Counted from the stretch's first letter, positions 1 through 8,602 are shown. The stretch is 64,000 nucleotides of DNA from Pseudomonas sp. Choline-02u-1 (GCF_002836515.1 NZ_PJBC01000067.1:186001-250000); one strand, 5' to 3'. Notes: generated by a model not told the origin, from the letters alone. Translations and numbers: made by a program.

Positions 1-642
1 CGCGATCCTGAAGGCGAAACCTTGAACCTGGAAACCGATCAGGTGCTGGTCGCGGTCGGGCGCAAACCCAACACTCAAGGCTTCAATCTCGAAGCGCTGA
101 ATCTGGACATGAACGGCTCGGCAATCAGGATCGACAGCCATTGCCAGACCAGCATGCGCAATGTCTACGCCATCGGCGATGTCAGCGGCGAACCGATGCT
201 CGCTCACCGCGCCATGGCCCAGGGCGAGATGGTTGCCGAGCTGATCAGCGGCAAGCGCCGTGAATTCAACCCGACCGCCATCGCCGCCGTGTGCTTTACC
301 GACCCGGAACTCGTGGTGGTCGGCAACACCCCGGACGAGGCCAAGGCTGCCGGGCTGGATTGCATCGTTGCAAGCTTCCCGTTCGCCGCCAATGGCCGGG
401 CGATGACCCTGGAATCGAAAAGCGGCTTCGTCCGTGTGGTCGCGCGTCGCGACAATCATGTGATTGTCGGTTGGCAAGCCGTGGGCGTTGGGGTTTCCGA
501 GTTGTCGACGGCGTTTGCGCAAAGCCTGGAAATGGGCGCGCGGCTGGAAGACATCGGCGGCACCATTCATGCGCACCCAACCTTGGGCGAAGCGGTGCAG
601 GAGGCGGCGTTGCGGGCCCTGGGGCATGCGCTGCATCTGTAA
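1..642 (+). CDS. lpdV: Dihydrolipoyl dehydrogenase (E3), C-terminal part, LpdV-like
   Basis: The frame is open from the left edge, so this is the 3' part (about 213 residues) of a flavoprotein disulfide reductase. Visible are the GRKPNT segment of the NAD-binding domain, the FAD-contacting YAIGDVSGEPMLAHRA stretch and a dimerisation domain ending in HAHPTLGEA, whose His-Glu pair is the catalytic acid/base of lipoamide dehydrogenases. The redox-active cysteine pair lies upstream of the window. The enzyme reoxidises lipoyl groups of a 2-oxoacid dehydrogenase complex in the cytoplasm. The sequence resembles the E3 of the branched-chain complex (LpdV). Being next to ilvE fits branched-chain amino acid catabolism, but bkdA1/A2/B would be off the window, so the sub-type is inferred. 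Confidence 0.85.
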   Translation, partial: RDPEGETLNLETDQVLVAVGRKPNTQGFNLEALNLDMNGSAIRIDSHCQTSMRNVYAIGDVSGEPMLAHRAMAQGEMVAELISGKRREFNPTAIAAVCFTDPELVVVGNTPDEAKAAGLDCIVASFPFAANGRAMTLESKSGFVRVVARRDNHVIVGWQAVGVGVSELSTAFAQSLEMGARLEDIGGTIHAHPTLGEAVQEAALRALGHALHL

Positions 643-654
643 ATCCGTCAAATT

Positions 655-763
655 GATCGTTCCCACGCTCCGCGTGGGAATGCAGCCCGGGACGCTCTGC
701 GTCCCAACAGCCGAACGCGGAGCGTCCGATGAGGCAATCCCACGCAGAGCGTGGGAACGATCA
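655..763. repeat. Dispersed ~110-bp repeat with terminal inverted repeats, copy 1
   Basis: The ends GATCGTTCCCACGCTC and its complement GAGCGTGGGAACGATC bound an element with two nested inverted repeats (CCCACGC.GCGTGGG and GGGACGCTCTGCGTCCC). A second, closely similar copy lies at 24593-24708. The unit fills the gap between the lpdV-like gene and ilvE and contains no credible gene. A stray GGAACGATCA follows at about 771-780. Confidence 0.8.
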
Positions 764-893
764 GTCGAGGGAACGATCAGCGGAGCGAATTCCGGCTGCG
801 AAACCGCTCAAGAATGAAGTATTGTTGTGCCCATCCAAAAAAACGTCAGAAGCCTTGAACCGTTTCGGCGGTTGTTCAGTGATAGAGGGTGTC

Positions 894-1913
894 ATGGGTA
901 ACGAGAGCATCAATTGGGACAAGCTGGGTTTTGACTACATCAAGACCGACAAACGCTATCTGTCGTACTTTCGCGATGGCGAGTGGGACAAAGGCACCCT
1001 GACCGAAGATAACGTCCTGCACATCAGCGAAGGCTCGACGGCTCTTCACTATGGCCAGCAGTGCTTCGAAGGCATGAAGGCCTATCGTTGCAAGGACGGC
1101 TCGATCAACCTGTTCCGCCCGGACCAGAACGCCCTGCGCATGCAACGCAGCTGCGCACGTCTGCTGATGCCGACCGTGGACACCGAGCAGTTCATCGAAG
1201 CCTGTAAAGCCGTGGTTCGCGCCAACGAGCGTTTCATCCCGCCTTACGGCACCGGCGGCGCGCTGTACCTGCGCCCGTTCGTGATCGGCGTCGGTGACAA
1301 CATCGGCGTGCGCACCGCGCCCGAGTTCATCTTCTCGATCTTCTGCATTCCGGTCGGCGCCTACTTCAAGGGCGGCCTGACTCCGCACAACTTCCAGATC
1401 TCCAGCTACGACCGCGCCGCCCCACAAGGCACCGGCGCCGCCAAGGTCGGTGGCAACTACGCAGCCAGCCTGATGCCGGGCTCGAAAGCCAAGAAAGCCA
1501 ACTTTGCCGACGCGATCTACCTCGATCCGATGACTCACACCAAAATCGAAGAGGTGGGCTCGGCCAACTTCTTCGGGATTACTCACGACAACAAGTTCGT
1601 CACCCCGAACTCGCCATCGGTCCTGCCAGGCATCACCCGCCTGTCGCTCATCGAATTGGCCAAATCGCGTCTGGGTCTGGAAGTGGTCGAAGGCGACGTG
1701 CTGATCGACAAACTGGCGGACTTCAAGGAAGCCGGTGCCTGCGGTACTGCTGCCGTGATCACGCCGATCGGCGGCATCAGCTACAACGATCATCTGCATG
1801 TGTTCCATAGCGAAACCGAAGTGGGTCCGGTGACCCAGCAGCTCTACAAGGAGCTGACTGGAGTGCAAACCGGCGACATCGAAGCGCCAGCGGGCTGGAT
1901 CGTCAAGGTTTGA
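894..1913 (+). CDS. ilvE: Branched-chain amino acid aminotransferase
   Basis: This 339-residue fold-type IV PLP enzyme interconverts Val, Leu and Ile with their 2-oxo acids, using 2-oxoglutarate/glutamate. The PLP lysine is expected in AAKVGGNYA (K184), and the class IV signature EVGSANFFGIT is followed by GITR further on. The length and the KVGGNY context fit the longer (eukaryotic-like, BCAT2) type rather than the roughly 308-residue E. coli IlvE. The ATG at 894 is preceded by a GAGGGTG ribosome site. An in-frame upstream extension to 729 runs through the dispersed repeat and is not coding-like. A strong hairpin terminator follows the stop. Confidence 0.93.
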   Translation: MGNESINWDKLGFDYIKTDKRYLSYFRDGEWDKGTLTEDNVLHISEGSTALHYGQQCFEGMKAYRCKDGSINLFRPDQNALRMQRSCARLLMPTVDTEQFIEACKAVVRANERFIPPYGTGGALYLRPFVIGVGDNIGVRTAPEFIFSIFCIPVGAYFKGGLTPHNFQISSYDRAAPQGTGAAKVGGNYAASLMPGSKAKKANFADAIYLDPMTHTKIEEVGSANFFGITHDNKFVTPNSPSVLPGITRLSLIELAKSRLGLEVVEGDVLIDKLADFKEAGACGTAAVITPIGGISYNDHLHVFHSETEVGPVTQQLYKELTGVQTGDIEAPAGWIVKV

Positions 1914-1938
1914 ACTGACGGTTTTTGATGTTGAAAAG

Positions 1939-1973
1939 AAGCCCTCCATTGAGCGATTGATGGAGGGCTTTTT
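1939..1973 (+). terminator. Rho-independent terminator of ilvE
   Basis: AAGCCCTCCA and TGGAGGGCTT pair around a 12-nt loop and are followed by a T run, 25 nt after the ilvE stop codon. Confidence 0.9.
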
Positions 1974-1995
1974 GCTGGGCTACAGAAAATCAAAA

Positions 1996-2072
1996 AATCA
2001 AAAGATCGCGGCCTTCGGCAGCTCCTACACGGTCTCTGTAGGAGCTGCCGAAGGCCGCGATCTTTTGATCTT
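1996..2072. repeat. REP doublet, type A, between convergent genes
   Basis: Two inverted copies of the AAAGATCGCGGCCTTCGG / CAGCTCCTAC unit face each other across a 7-nt loop, giving a hairpin with about 33-bp arms. It ends exactly at the stop codon of the minus-strand gene at 2073. As a very stable hairpin between convergent genes it could also act as a two-way terminator. Confidence 0.85.
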
Positions 2073-2894
2073 CTATTTCAAAGCAATCCGCTTTCCGGCT
2101 CGACTGGCAATCCCGCTCGCCTGCCCGTTCTGCTGTTTGCCCATCCGCGCCTGGGTAATCAAACCGGGAATCAACTCACCCTCCGGCAGGTTCTTCCAGA
2201 ATCTCACCGGCAAGTGTCCTTGCATGACCCTGGGGTTCAACCGCGCCGGGTTGAAGATGTGGCTGTAGTAGGTCAACCACAAATCGCCATGCGGATCATC
2301 AACGTTCTGCGCCAGTTGCTGCCATTCAATCGGGCACTGACGCTCGTGAATCAATTGCTCGCCGTCGTAATAAACACCGTCGCGTGGCGTGGCGATCAAC
2401 CAGCGATGCTGGCCCATACGCCCGATGAAGTGCTCGCTGGCGCTGTGCAGAATGTCATGCGCCGGTTCGTGCCACGCCACATATTGCGGGCCGGGCAGAG
2501 CCTTCGGGCGCTCGATAAAGCGCACAAACGCATGCAGATGATGGGCTTCGCGGCTGACCTGTTTGATTCGACGCTGCAGTTCGCTGCCGAGTTTATCGCC
2601 GGCCATCATCGCCGTGCGGTCGCCATGGCTGACGCGCCACAGCACTTCATACAACAGGCTCCAGCGTTGCTCGCCGCGATAACGCGCCGCTTGTTCGAGG
2701 GTGGCGAGCAGCGCACGGGGAATACGCGCCTGAAACGGCCCCTGCCCTTCGGGCATGTGATCATCACTGGCAAACAGATCCCCCACCCCTTCCGCCGCCC
2801 AGCTCACCAGACTCGGATCGATCTCATGGCTGAGCAACCAGCGTGCTTGCTGGCGCCAGTTGTCGAACAGGTCATCGCAATCAAGACTGATCAT
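2073..2894 (-). CDS. TIGR03915-type putative DNA metabolism protein (DUF4130)
   Basis: The 273-residue product matches the family that travels with the radical-SAM/HhH protein encoded just upstream. Features of the DUF4130 region include the YEVLWRVSHGD segment, HLHAFVRF and YVAWHEPAHDI, and the C-terminal half of the family is related to uracil-DNA-glycosylase-like domains by name only (recalled, not verified). The ATG at 2894 overlaps the upstream TGA in an ATGA junction, so the pair is translationally coupled; a GTG six bases earlier is an alternative start. Transcription from the SOS-box promoter at about 4130 should cover both genes. The biochemical activity is unknown. Confidence 0.8.
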   Translation of the reverse strand: MISLDCDDLFDNWRQQARWLLSHEIDPSLVSWAAEGVGDLFASDDHMPEGQGPFQARIPRALLATLEQAARYRGEQRWSLLYEVLWRVSHGDRTAMMAGDKLGSELQRRIKQVSREAHHLHAFVRFIERPKALPGPQYVAWHEPAHDILHSASEHFIGRMGQHRWLIATPRDGVYYDGEQLIHERQCPIEWQQLAQNVDDPHGDLWLTYYSHIFNPARLNPRVMQGHLPVRFWKNLPEGELIPGLITQARMGKQQNGQASGIASRAGKRIALK

Positions 2895-4111
2895 CCCCAC
2901 AACCCCATCTGCTGCGGCATCGGCCGGTCGCGCAATTGCTGATAGAGCATGTGGCTGGTGACTTCAGCCTGTTGCGGGTGGTAATCGCTGGTGATGATGA
3001 ACGGCTTGGCCTTGGCCAGCACGCAGCGCATCCGCGCAACGTCTTCGTAACGGATGCGGCGCTGGCGACGCAGCTCGACCAGGCGCTCGGTAGTGCGCAA
3101 GCCGATACCGGGAATGCGCGAGATCAATGCCGCGTCGGCACGATTCAGGTCCAAGGGGAACACTTCGCGGTTTTCCAGCGCCCACGCCAGTTTCGGATCG
3201 ATATCAAGCGCCAGATTGCCCGGCCCCTTGAGCAATTCGTCTGCGCTGTAGCCGTAGCTGCGCAGGAGGAAATCGGCCTGATACAAACGATGCTCGCGCA
3301 TCAGCGGCGGCGCGGCGAGTGGCACGCTTTTCGGGCTGTCGGGGATCGGGCTGAACGCCGAGTAATAGACCCGGCGCAGGCGGAAGTTGCCGTACAAGGA
3401 TTGGGCGCTGTGCAGGATGGTGCTGTCATCGGTGTCATCGGCACCGACGATCAACTGCGTGCTTTGCCCGGCCGGGGCGAACTTCGCCGAGCGCGGCTCG
3501 TTCAACACGGTCTGCACACCGGTGTAGATGGTGTTCATCGCTTGCTTGATCGAGGTGATGTCCTTCTCCGGTGCGAGCGTCTGCAGGCTCGCATCGGTGG
3601 GCAATTCTATGTTGACGCTGAGGCGGTCGGCGTAACGCCCCGCTTCTTCGATCAAAGCAGGATCGGCTTCCGGAATGGTCTTGAGATGGATGTAGCCGCG
3701 AAACTCGTGCTCTTCACGCAGCAACTTCGCCACGCGCACCAGTTGCTCCATGGTGTAGTCCGCCGAGCGGATGATACCGGAGCTGAGAAACAGGCCGCTG
3801 ACACAGTTGCGCCGGTAGAAATCCATGGTCAGCGTGACGACTTCTTCCGGGGTGAACCGTGCACGCGGCACGTCGCTGGAACGGCGGTTGACGCAGTATT
3901 GGCAATCGTAAAGGCAGAAGTTGGTCAGCAGGATCTTCAACAACGACACACAGCGCCCGTCCGGCGTATAGCTGTGGCAAATGCCCATGCCGTCCGTCGA
4001 TCCAAGCCCGCTCTTGCCTTCGGAGCTGCGCTTGGGCGCGCCACTGCTGGCGCAGGAGGCGTCGTACTTGGCGGCGTCGGCGAGGATGCTGAGCTTGTCG
4101 ATGATTTGCAT
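2891..4111 (-). CDS. Putative DNA modification/repair radical SAM protein with HhH motif (TIGR03916)
   Basis: The 406-residue protein has a radical-SAM cluster CLYDCQYC (C66, C70, C73; CxxxCxxC) for a [4Fe-4S]/S-adenosylmethionine centre and, near the C-terminus (about 330-347), a helix-hairpin-helix DNA-binding motif with PGIGLRTTERL. Additional N-terminal cysteines (C20, C45, C54) could serve a second centre. The combination suggests radical chemistry on DNA, but substrate and product are not known. It is the first gene of a two-gene operon with the DUF4130 protein. A LexA box ends 14 nt before the start codon, so SOS induction is predicted. Confidence 0.85.
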   Translation of the reverse strand: MQIIDKLSILADAAKYDASCASSGAPKRSSEGKSGLGSTDGMGICHSYTPDGRCVSLLKILLTNFCLYDCQYCVNRRSSDVPRARFTPEEVVTLTMDFYRRNCVSGLFLSSGIIRSADYTMEQLVRVAKLLREEHEFRGYIHLKTIPEADPALIEEAGRYADRLSVNIELPTDASLQTLAPEKDITSIKQAMNTIYTGVQTVLNEPRSAKFAPAGQSTQLIVGADDTDDSTILHSAQSLYGNFRLRRVYYSAFSPIPDSPKSVPLAAPPLMREHRLYQADFLLRSYGYSADELLKGPGNLALDIDPKLAWALENREVFPLDLNRADAALISRIPGIGLRTTERLVELRRQRRIRYEDVARMRCVLAKAKPFIITSDYHPQQAEVTSHMLYQQLRDRPMPQQMGLWG

Positions 4112-4124
4112 GGCGCGGGCCCTT

Positions 4125-4144
4125 TACTGTGTGCATATACAGTA
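4125..4144 (-). promoter_or_regulatory. LexA-binding SOS box upstream of the radical-SAM operon
   Basis: CTGT-GTGCATAT-ACAG at 4127-4142, flanked by TA on both sides, fits the gamma-proteobacterial LexA consensus (CTGT, eight AT-rich bases, ACAG). On the minus strand a TATACT -10-like hexamer (complement of 4141-4146) overlaps the box, so bound LexA would cover the promoter. The box is 14 nt from the ATG at 4111. Confidence 0.88.
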
Positions 4145-4271
4145 TAGGCTCGCCCGCTGCGAAACAAGTTGATGGATGACCCCTCGTCGGCTGCTGATTC
4201 GAAGTGGTCACCGCGAAAACTGTGGGAGCGAGCTTCCCTCCAAGGGCGAGCTGATCACCGCACACCGGCTA

Positions 4272-5609
4272 TCAAACTGCCCACTGCAATATCAGCCAGC
4301 AATTCGCCCCGCTGATCAGCACAAACAGCCCCCAGGCCAGCACCCGGGTCGGCCAGCGATTGACGAACGGCCCCATCAATTGCCGGTCGTTGGTCATGCG
4401 GATCAACGGATACAAGGCGAACGGCAGTTGCAGGCTGAGCACGACCTGGCTCAACACCAGCAACTTGCCAATCGCGCCATCACCGAGCAGCCAAACGCCA
4501 ATGAACGCGGGAATCAGCGCCAGGCCGCGGGTGATCAGGCGTCGCTGCCAGCACGGGATCCGCAGATTCAGATAGCCCTCCATGATCACCTGCCCGGCGA
4601 TGGTCCCGGTGAATGTGGAACTTTGCCCGGACGCGAGCAGCGCTACGCCAAACAGCACGCTTGCCAGCGCACCGCCAACCAGCGGATCGAGCAGGTGATA
4701 GGCGTCCTGAATGTCGACCACATCGGTGTGCCCGGACTGGTGGAACGCTGCCGCTGCGAGAATCAGAATTGCCGCGTTGACCAGCAGCGCCAGGGCCAGC
4801 GACCCGATCGTATCGATGCGCGCCAGCTTCACTGCGTCCTGCTTGCTCGCCAAGTCCTTGCCGATCATCCGCGTCTGCACGATCGAGGTGTGCAGATAAA
4901 GGTTATGCGGCATCACCGTGGCGCCGAGGATGCCAATCGCCAGATACAACGGCGCAGCATCGCCAATGGCCGACAGCGAAGGTTTGAAGCCCTGCGCCAC
5001 GTCCGGCCAGTACGGCTTGATCAACAATAACTCGACGAAGAAACACACACCGATGGTCGCGACCAGCACCAGCATGATCGCTTCCAGGCGGCGGAAGCCA
5101 CGGTTTTGCAGGGCCAATACGAGGAGAGTGTCGAACGCCGTCAAGGCAATGCCGAACGTCAGCGAACACCCGAGCAGCAAGTGAAACGCCAATGCACAGC
5201 CAAGCACTTCGGCGAGGTCGGTGGCGATGATCGAAATTTCCGCCAGCCCCCATTGCAGGCGTGCGGTCGGCGTGCTGTAGCGCTCGCGGGACAACTGCGC
5301 CAGATCGCGACCAGTGGCGATGCCCAGCCGCGAGCACAGGCACTGCACGACCATGCCGGCCAGACTCGCCAGCAACACCACGAACAACAGGCTGTAGCCA
5401 AAACGCGAACCGGCCTCGATCGCAGTGGCCCAGTTGCCCGGATCCATGTAGCCGATCGACACCAGCAAACCGGGACCGGCAAAACGCAGCACGCGTTTGA
5501 AGAACGACGCAGTCGGATCGACCGCGACACTGCCGGCCACTTCCGGCGGGCAAAACGGCGCGGTGGCGATTTTGGGCAAACTGAATTTCACGCACACATC
5601 CAGAAACAA
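4272..5609 (-). CDS. mntH: NRAMP-family divalent metal (Mn2+/Fe2+) : H+ symporter
   Basis: The 445-residue integral membrane protein carries the NRAMP motif YMDPGNWATAIEAGSRFGY in TM1 with its metal-coordinating Asp and Asn, and MPHNLYLH in TM6 with the coordinating Met. About eleven hydrophobic segments can be counted. It imports manganese (and iron) across the inner membrane. The start is uncertain: TTG at 5609 opens the frame, while a GTG at 5591 (VKFSLPK) is as likely, neither with a strong ribosome site. No clear MntR or Fur operator was recognised upstream. The intergenic stretch 4148-4271 holds only a decayed half REP. Confidence 0.9.
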   Translation of the reverse strand: MFLDVCVKFSLPKIATAPFCPPEVAGSVAVDPTASFFKRVLRFAGPGLLVSIGYMDPGNWATAIEAGSRFGYSLLFVVLLASLAGMVVQCLCSRLGIATGRDLAQLSRERYSTPTARLQWGLAEISIIATDLAEVLGCALAFHLLLGCSLTFGIALTAFDTLLVLALQNRGFRRLEAIMLVLVATIGVCFFVELLLIKPYWPDVAQGFKPSLSAIGDAAPLYLAIGILGATVMPHNLYLHTSIVQTRMIGKDLASKQDAVKLARIDTIGSLALALLVNAAILILAAAAFHQSGHTDVVDIQDAYHLLDPLVGGALASVLFGVALLASGQSSTFTGTIAGQVIMEGYLNLRIPCWQRRLITRGLALIPAFIGVWLLGDGAIGKLLVLSQVVLSLQLPFALYPLIRMTNDRQLMGPFVNRWPTRVLAWGLFVLISGANCWLILQWAV

Positions 5610-5654
5610 AAACGGGAACCCGGCAGCTTAGACGTTTCGCCAGAAGCCTTGAAG

Positions 5655-5689
5655 AGCAAAGATCGCAGCCTGCAGCAGCTCCTGCATTT
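5655..5689. repeat. Degenerate type A REP
   Basis: AAAGATCGCAGCCTGCAGCA and following CTCCTGCA match the type A REP with several changes. It lies between mntH and the chalcone-isomerase-like gene. Confidence 0.55.
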
Positions 5690-5708
5690 GGAACGCGATC
5701 TGCTGATC

Positions 5709-6245
5709 TTATTGACTCGCCCCCAACAACTGCTCGCGCAACTCGGGACTGCGTGTTCGCGGATCCAGCCAGATATCGAAAAACGCCTTGGCAAACTGCG
5801 GATCCTCGATCTCATGTTGCAATTTCTGCCCGACAAAAAACCGCGCGCCCTGCCCCGGCAGATATACGCCGGTTATGCGCGTGCCGGCCTGCACGTCGAT
5901 AAACGACTGCTGCATCTGCACCTGCCAATTGGCCAGTTGTGCCGGGCTGACGCTGGGGCCGGCCAGGCGCTTGATCTCGTCGACGCTGGTGCTGACCAGA
6001 TCGTCGCGCGAGATCGCGCGGCGATAGATCAGCTCCAGCGCAAAAGGCTGGCCGTCCGCGAGAGGTCGTGCGGCACTCCACAAACGAGCGCTGTAAACAT
6101 CGAAGCCGAACACGCTGAAATCGCCGCTGCCGATGATTTGCGCACCGGGCACGGCGTCTTGCCAATTGGCCCATGTCGGCGTGAGCAACAGCGCCCACAA
6201 GCCGATGCCACAGCAGCCACGGACAAGTTTGGGTGTTCTGCTCAT
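5709..6245 (-). CDS. Chalcone isomerase-like secreted protein
   Basis: The 178-residue product starts with a signal peptide (hydrophobic stretch about 9-26 ending TWA). The mature part has the bacterial chalcone-isomerase-like fold segments GSGDFSVFGFDVYSARLW, LELIYRRAIS and GTRITGVYLPG. These bacterial proteins lack proven isomerase activity and probably bind fatty acid or similar ligands in the periplasm. It is transcribed towards mntH with a degenerate REP between; a separate promoter is likely in the 146-bp gap shared with the divergent membrane-protein gene at 6392. Confidence 0.75.
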   Translation of the reverse strand: MSRTPKLVRGCCGIGLWALLLTPTWANWQDAVPGAQIIGSGDFSVFGFDVYSARLWSAARPLADGQPFALELIYRRAISRDDLVSTSVDEIKRLAGPSVSPAQLANWQVQMQQSFIDVQAGTRITGVYLPGQGARFFVGQKLQHEIEDPQFAKAFFDIWLDPRTRSPELREQLLGASQ

Positions 6246-6391
6246 CGCCGTATCCTCTGCGCCACGCTCTGAATGTTCGAAGCATAGCCGGATTCATGCT
6301 TGAAATTTTGTATACAAACTTTGCACACATAGGCAGCAATCTCCCAAGCGCAGTGCTAACGTACCCACCCTGACCCAACGGAGAGACCCGC

Positions 6392-7165
6392 GTGCTGATC
6401 CTCAAACTGCTGCTGATTCCCGGTTTTCTCCTGCTGATTTCTCTGGCGGGCAAACGTTGGGGCCCGAGCGTGGCTGGGTGGTTGTCGGGATTGCCGGTCG
6501 TGGTCGGGCCCATTCTGTTTTTTCTCGCGGTCGAACAAGGCCCGCAGTTTGCCGCGCAATCTGCGGTGGCGGCGCTGTCAGCAATGTTCGCGATGATCGC
6601 CTTCTGCGTCACCTATGCGCAGGTCGCGCAACGCGCCGATTGGCCGTGGGCACTGACGGTTTCGCTGGCGGTTTGGGGCGTGCTGGCAGCGGTGTTGTCG
6701 GTGATCCCGGCATCCTTGCCGTTTTCGGTAATTGCCGCGGCGGTGGCGCTGCTTGCATCGCCGTACCTGTTTCCCGAGGTGCAGCCGGCGTTGAACGGGC
6801 GAGCGCCGAAGTCGGACAAACTGATTTGGCGGATGATTGCCGGCGCTGCGCTGACACTGGTGGTGACGATGCTCGCCAGCACCGTCGGGGAGCGCTGGAG
6901 CGGCCTGCTCGCGGTGTTCCCCGTACTTGGCAGCGTCATGGCGGTGTTTTCGCAACAAACGCGAGGCCCGGCGTTTACCGCTGCGTTACTGCGCGCAACG
7001 GCGACCGGCATGTATTCGTTCTCAGCGTTCTGCCTGGTGTCAGCCTTGACGCTGCCGAGCATGGGCCTGAGCGGCTTCGTGGTGGGCGTAGCGGTGTCGG
7101 TAGCGATGCTCGGCGTGACCCGGCGTCTGCTGGCGCGGCCAGCGGCGAAGGCGCAAGCGCAATAA
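6392..7165 (+). CDS. Integral membrane protein of unknown function
   Basis: The 257-residue, very hydrophobic protein has about seven to eight predicted membrane segments and no recognised catalytic motif. Short conserved-looking turns are AGKRWGPSVAGWLSGLPVVVGP and SGLLAVFPVLGSVMAVFSQQTRG, which look like two related halves (inverted-repeat-like WLSGLPVV / LLAVFPVL), as in small transporters. The start is GTG at 6392 with CGGAGAG in front. It stands alone on the plus strand. Confidence 0.7.
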   Translation: MLILKLLLIPGFLLLISLAGKRWGPSVAGWLSGLPVVVGPILFFLAVEQGPQFAAQSAVAALSAMFAMIAFCVTYAQVAQRADWPWALTVSLAVWGVLAAVLSVIPASLPFSVIAAAVALLASPYLFPEVQPALNGRAPKSDKLIWRMIAGAALTLVVTMLASTVGERWSGLLAVFPVLGSVMAVFSQQTRGPAFTAALLRATATGMYSFSAFCLVSALTLPSMGLSGFVVGVAVSVAMLGVTRRLLARPAAKAQAQ

Positions 7166-7249
7166 ACGCCCGGACGAATCGCGCTGGAACGCCCGGTACG
7201 CTCCGTGGGATGATCGCCCGCCTCGCGCGACCCATTCCCGGAGATTCAG

Positions 7250-7807
7250 ATGTCATTGTTGAGCAAAAAAGCCGTCATCCTGATGTTGGCGGCCGTCGCC
7301 GGTTTTGCCGCGATCAACGCGCACGCCGCCAAGGAAAAAGTCAAAACCGAGAAGGTCTCGCTGCTCGACGGCAAGTTTGCCTTCGTCCTGCCCAAAGGCT
7401 TCGTTGCCGACCCGCTGCCCGCCAGCCCAAGCGGCGCCAAGGGCACGATGTACACCAACCAGGCCACCAGGACCGTGGTCATCGCCGCCGAAAACCAGAT
7501 CCCCGAAGGACAGAACGTCAAGGACAACGACGGTGAGTTTCTTGACGCCAGCGTGTCGAGTTTCATCGACGATCAGCGCAAGGCCCTGCCGGACTTCAAC
7601 AAGCTCAGCGAAAAAAGCCTGACCCAGAAAGGCACCGGCCTGGGTTTGCGTCAGGTTGACAGTACGGCCACTCAGGGTGGTGGCCAGACGCTCAACACCA
7701 CATTGCTGGCCGGCTCCGGGACGAAGATGGCGCTGGTGCAGGTGATCTCCCGCGCCAGCGACAAGAAGGCTCACGATGCTCTGGTCAAAGCCATCGTCAA
7801 GGATTGA
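7250..7807 (+). CDS. Exported protein, DcrB-like, function unknown
   Basis: The 185-residue product has an N-terminal signal peptide ending near NAHA (residue 26). The mature part (SLLDGKFAFVLPKGFVADPL, then an MYTNQATRTVVIAAE strand and a C-terminal region) resembles the DcrB/PsbP-like alpha-beta fold. It has no lipobox and no catalytic motif. The ATG at 7250 follows GGAG. Its 3' end overlaps the convergent esterase gene by 11 bp. Confidence 0.65.
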   Translation: MSLLSKKAVILMLAAVAGFAAINAHAAKEKVKTEKVSLLDGKFAFVLPKGFVADPLPASPSGAKGTMYTNQATRTVVIAAENQIPEGQNVKDNDGEFLDASVSSFIDDQRKALPDFNKLSEKSLTQKGTGLGLRQVDSTATQGGGQTLNTTLLAGSGTKMALVQVISRASDKKAHDALVKAIVKD

Positions 7808-8513
7808 GCCGCTGCAGCCAGCCATTCAGATCGCGCAGTTCGGCCGCGCTGATGCTGTGGCCGACGCCCGGATAAGCATGAAACTCGGGTTTGTAATCGA
7901 GCTTTTGCAATAGCGCATTGGCCTCGGTTCCGTGACGGTAAGGCACCGGATCATCGGCGGTGCCGTGGCCGATAAAAATGCTCAGCGGCAACGGCGCTTG
8001 CCCGGGCTTGAGTTCGGCCTTGAGCACCGGCAACAAGCGCCCGCTCAACGCAGCGAATCCGCCCACGGCTGCTGGCGCGCGCAGGCCCACTTCGTAGCTC
8101 ATCATCGCGCCCTGGCTGAAGCCGATCAGGTACACCTTGTCCGGCGCGGCGTGATATTTCCTCGCGGCCTGGGCGATAAAGTCCCGCAGCTTCTGACCGC
8201 TGACCTTCAGATCATCTGTCTCGCCGTTGTAGGCGCCTTCGCCTTTCTTGCGAAACCACTGGTAACGTCCTTCATCCAACGTCATCGGCGCGCGCACCGA
8301 CAGGTAGTTGTACTGCACCGGCAGCTGAAATTTCATGCCGATGAGATCGGCCTCGTTACTGCCATAGCCGTGCAGGAAAATCACCAGCGGACGTGGTTCT
8401 GCGTCGGCGTGGACCTGTTCGAGGTATTTGAGCGGCAGGTCGGATTGCAGGGTGGTTTGCGCATGGACGGCGGTGGATGCGAGCAGGGTCAGCAGGGCGA
8501 ACAATTTCAGCAT
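7797..8513 (-). CDS. Secreted alpha/beta hydrolase (carboxylesterase/phospholipase family)
   Basis: The serine hydrolase of about 238 residues has an N-terminal signal peptide (cleavage after VHA). It shows the oxyanion segment FLHGYGSNEADL, the nucleophile elbow GFSQG, the acid in HGTADDPVP and the base in GVGHSI. This is the phospholipase/carboxylesterase family, which hydrolyses short acyl esters; the periplasmic substrate is unknown. The start at 8513 was preferred over 8528 because AAGGAGCG then lies at ribosome-site distance. Confidence 0.82.
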   Translation of the reverse strand: MLKLFALLTLLASTAVHAQTTLQSDLPLKYLEQVHADAEPRPLVIFLHGYGSNEADLIGMKFQLPVQYNYLSVRAPMTLDEGRYQWFRKKGEGAYNGETDDLKVSGQKLRDFIAQAARKYHAAPDKVYLIGFSQGAMMSYEVGLRAPAAVGGFAALSGRLLPVLKAELKPGQAPLPLSIFIGHGTADDPVPYRHGTEANALLQKLDYKPEFHAYPGVGHSISAAELRDLNGWLQRLNP

Positions 8514-8602
8514 GGAGCGCTCCTTCACAGAGTGTCGGGTTCGCGGGGGAGCCTAACATTCTCGGCTGAGGATCCAAATTTTGTGGCGTGGCTGATGGCC
8601 CT

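Noticed and set aside
655..763. Attenuator or riboswitch leader of ilvE
   Set aside because: The nested hairpins belong to a dispersed repeat with a second copy elsewhere, and no leader peptide rich in branched-chain codons was seen.
876..1949. Long open frame on the minus strand opposite ilvE
   Set aside because: It mirrors the codon pattern of ilvE in a GC-rich genome, has no ribosome site and no recognisable protein family.
2936..4147. 403-codon plus-strand frame over the radical-SAM gene
   Set aside because: The minus-strand protein has the cluster cysteines and HhH motif; the plus frame is a shadow without motifs.
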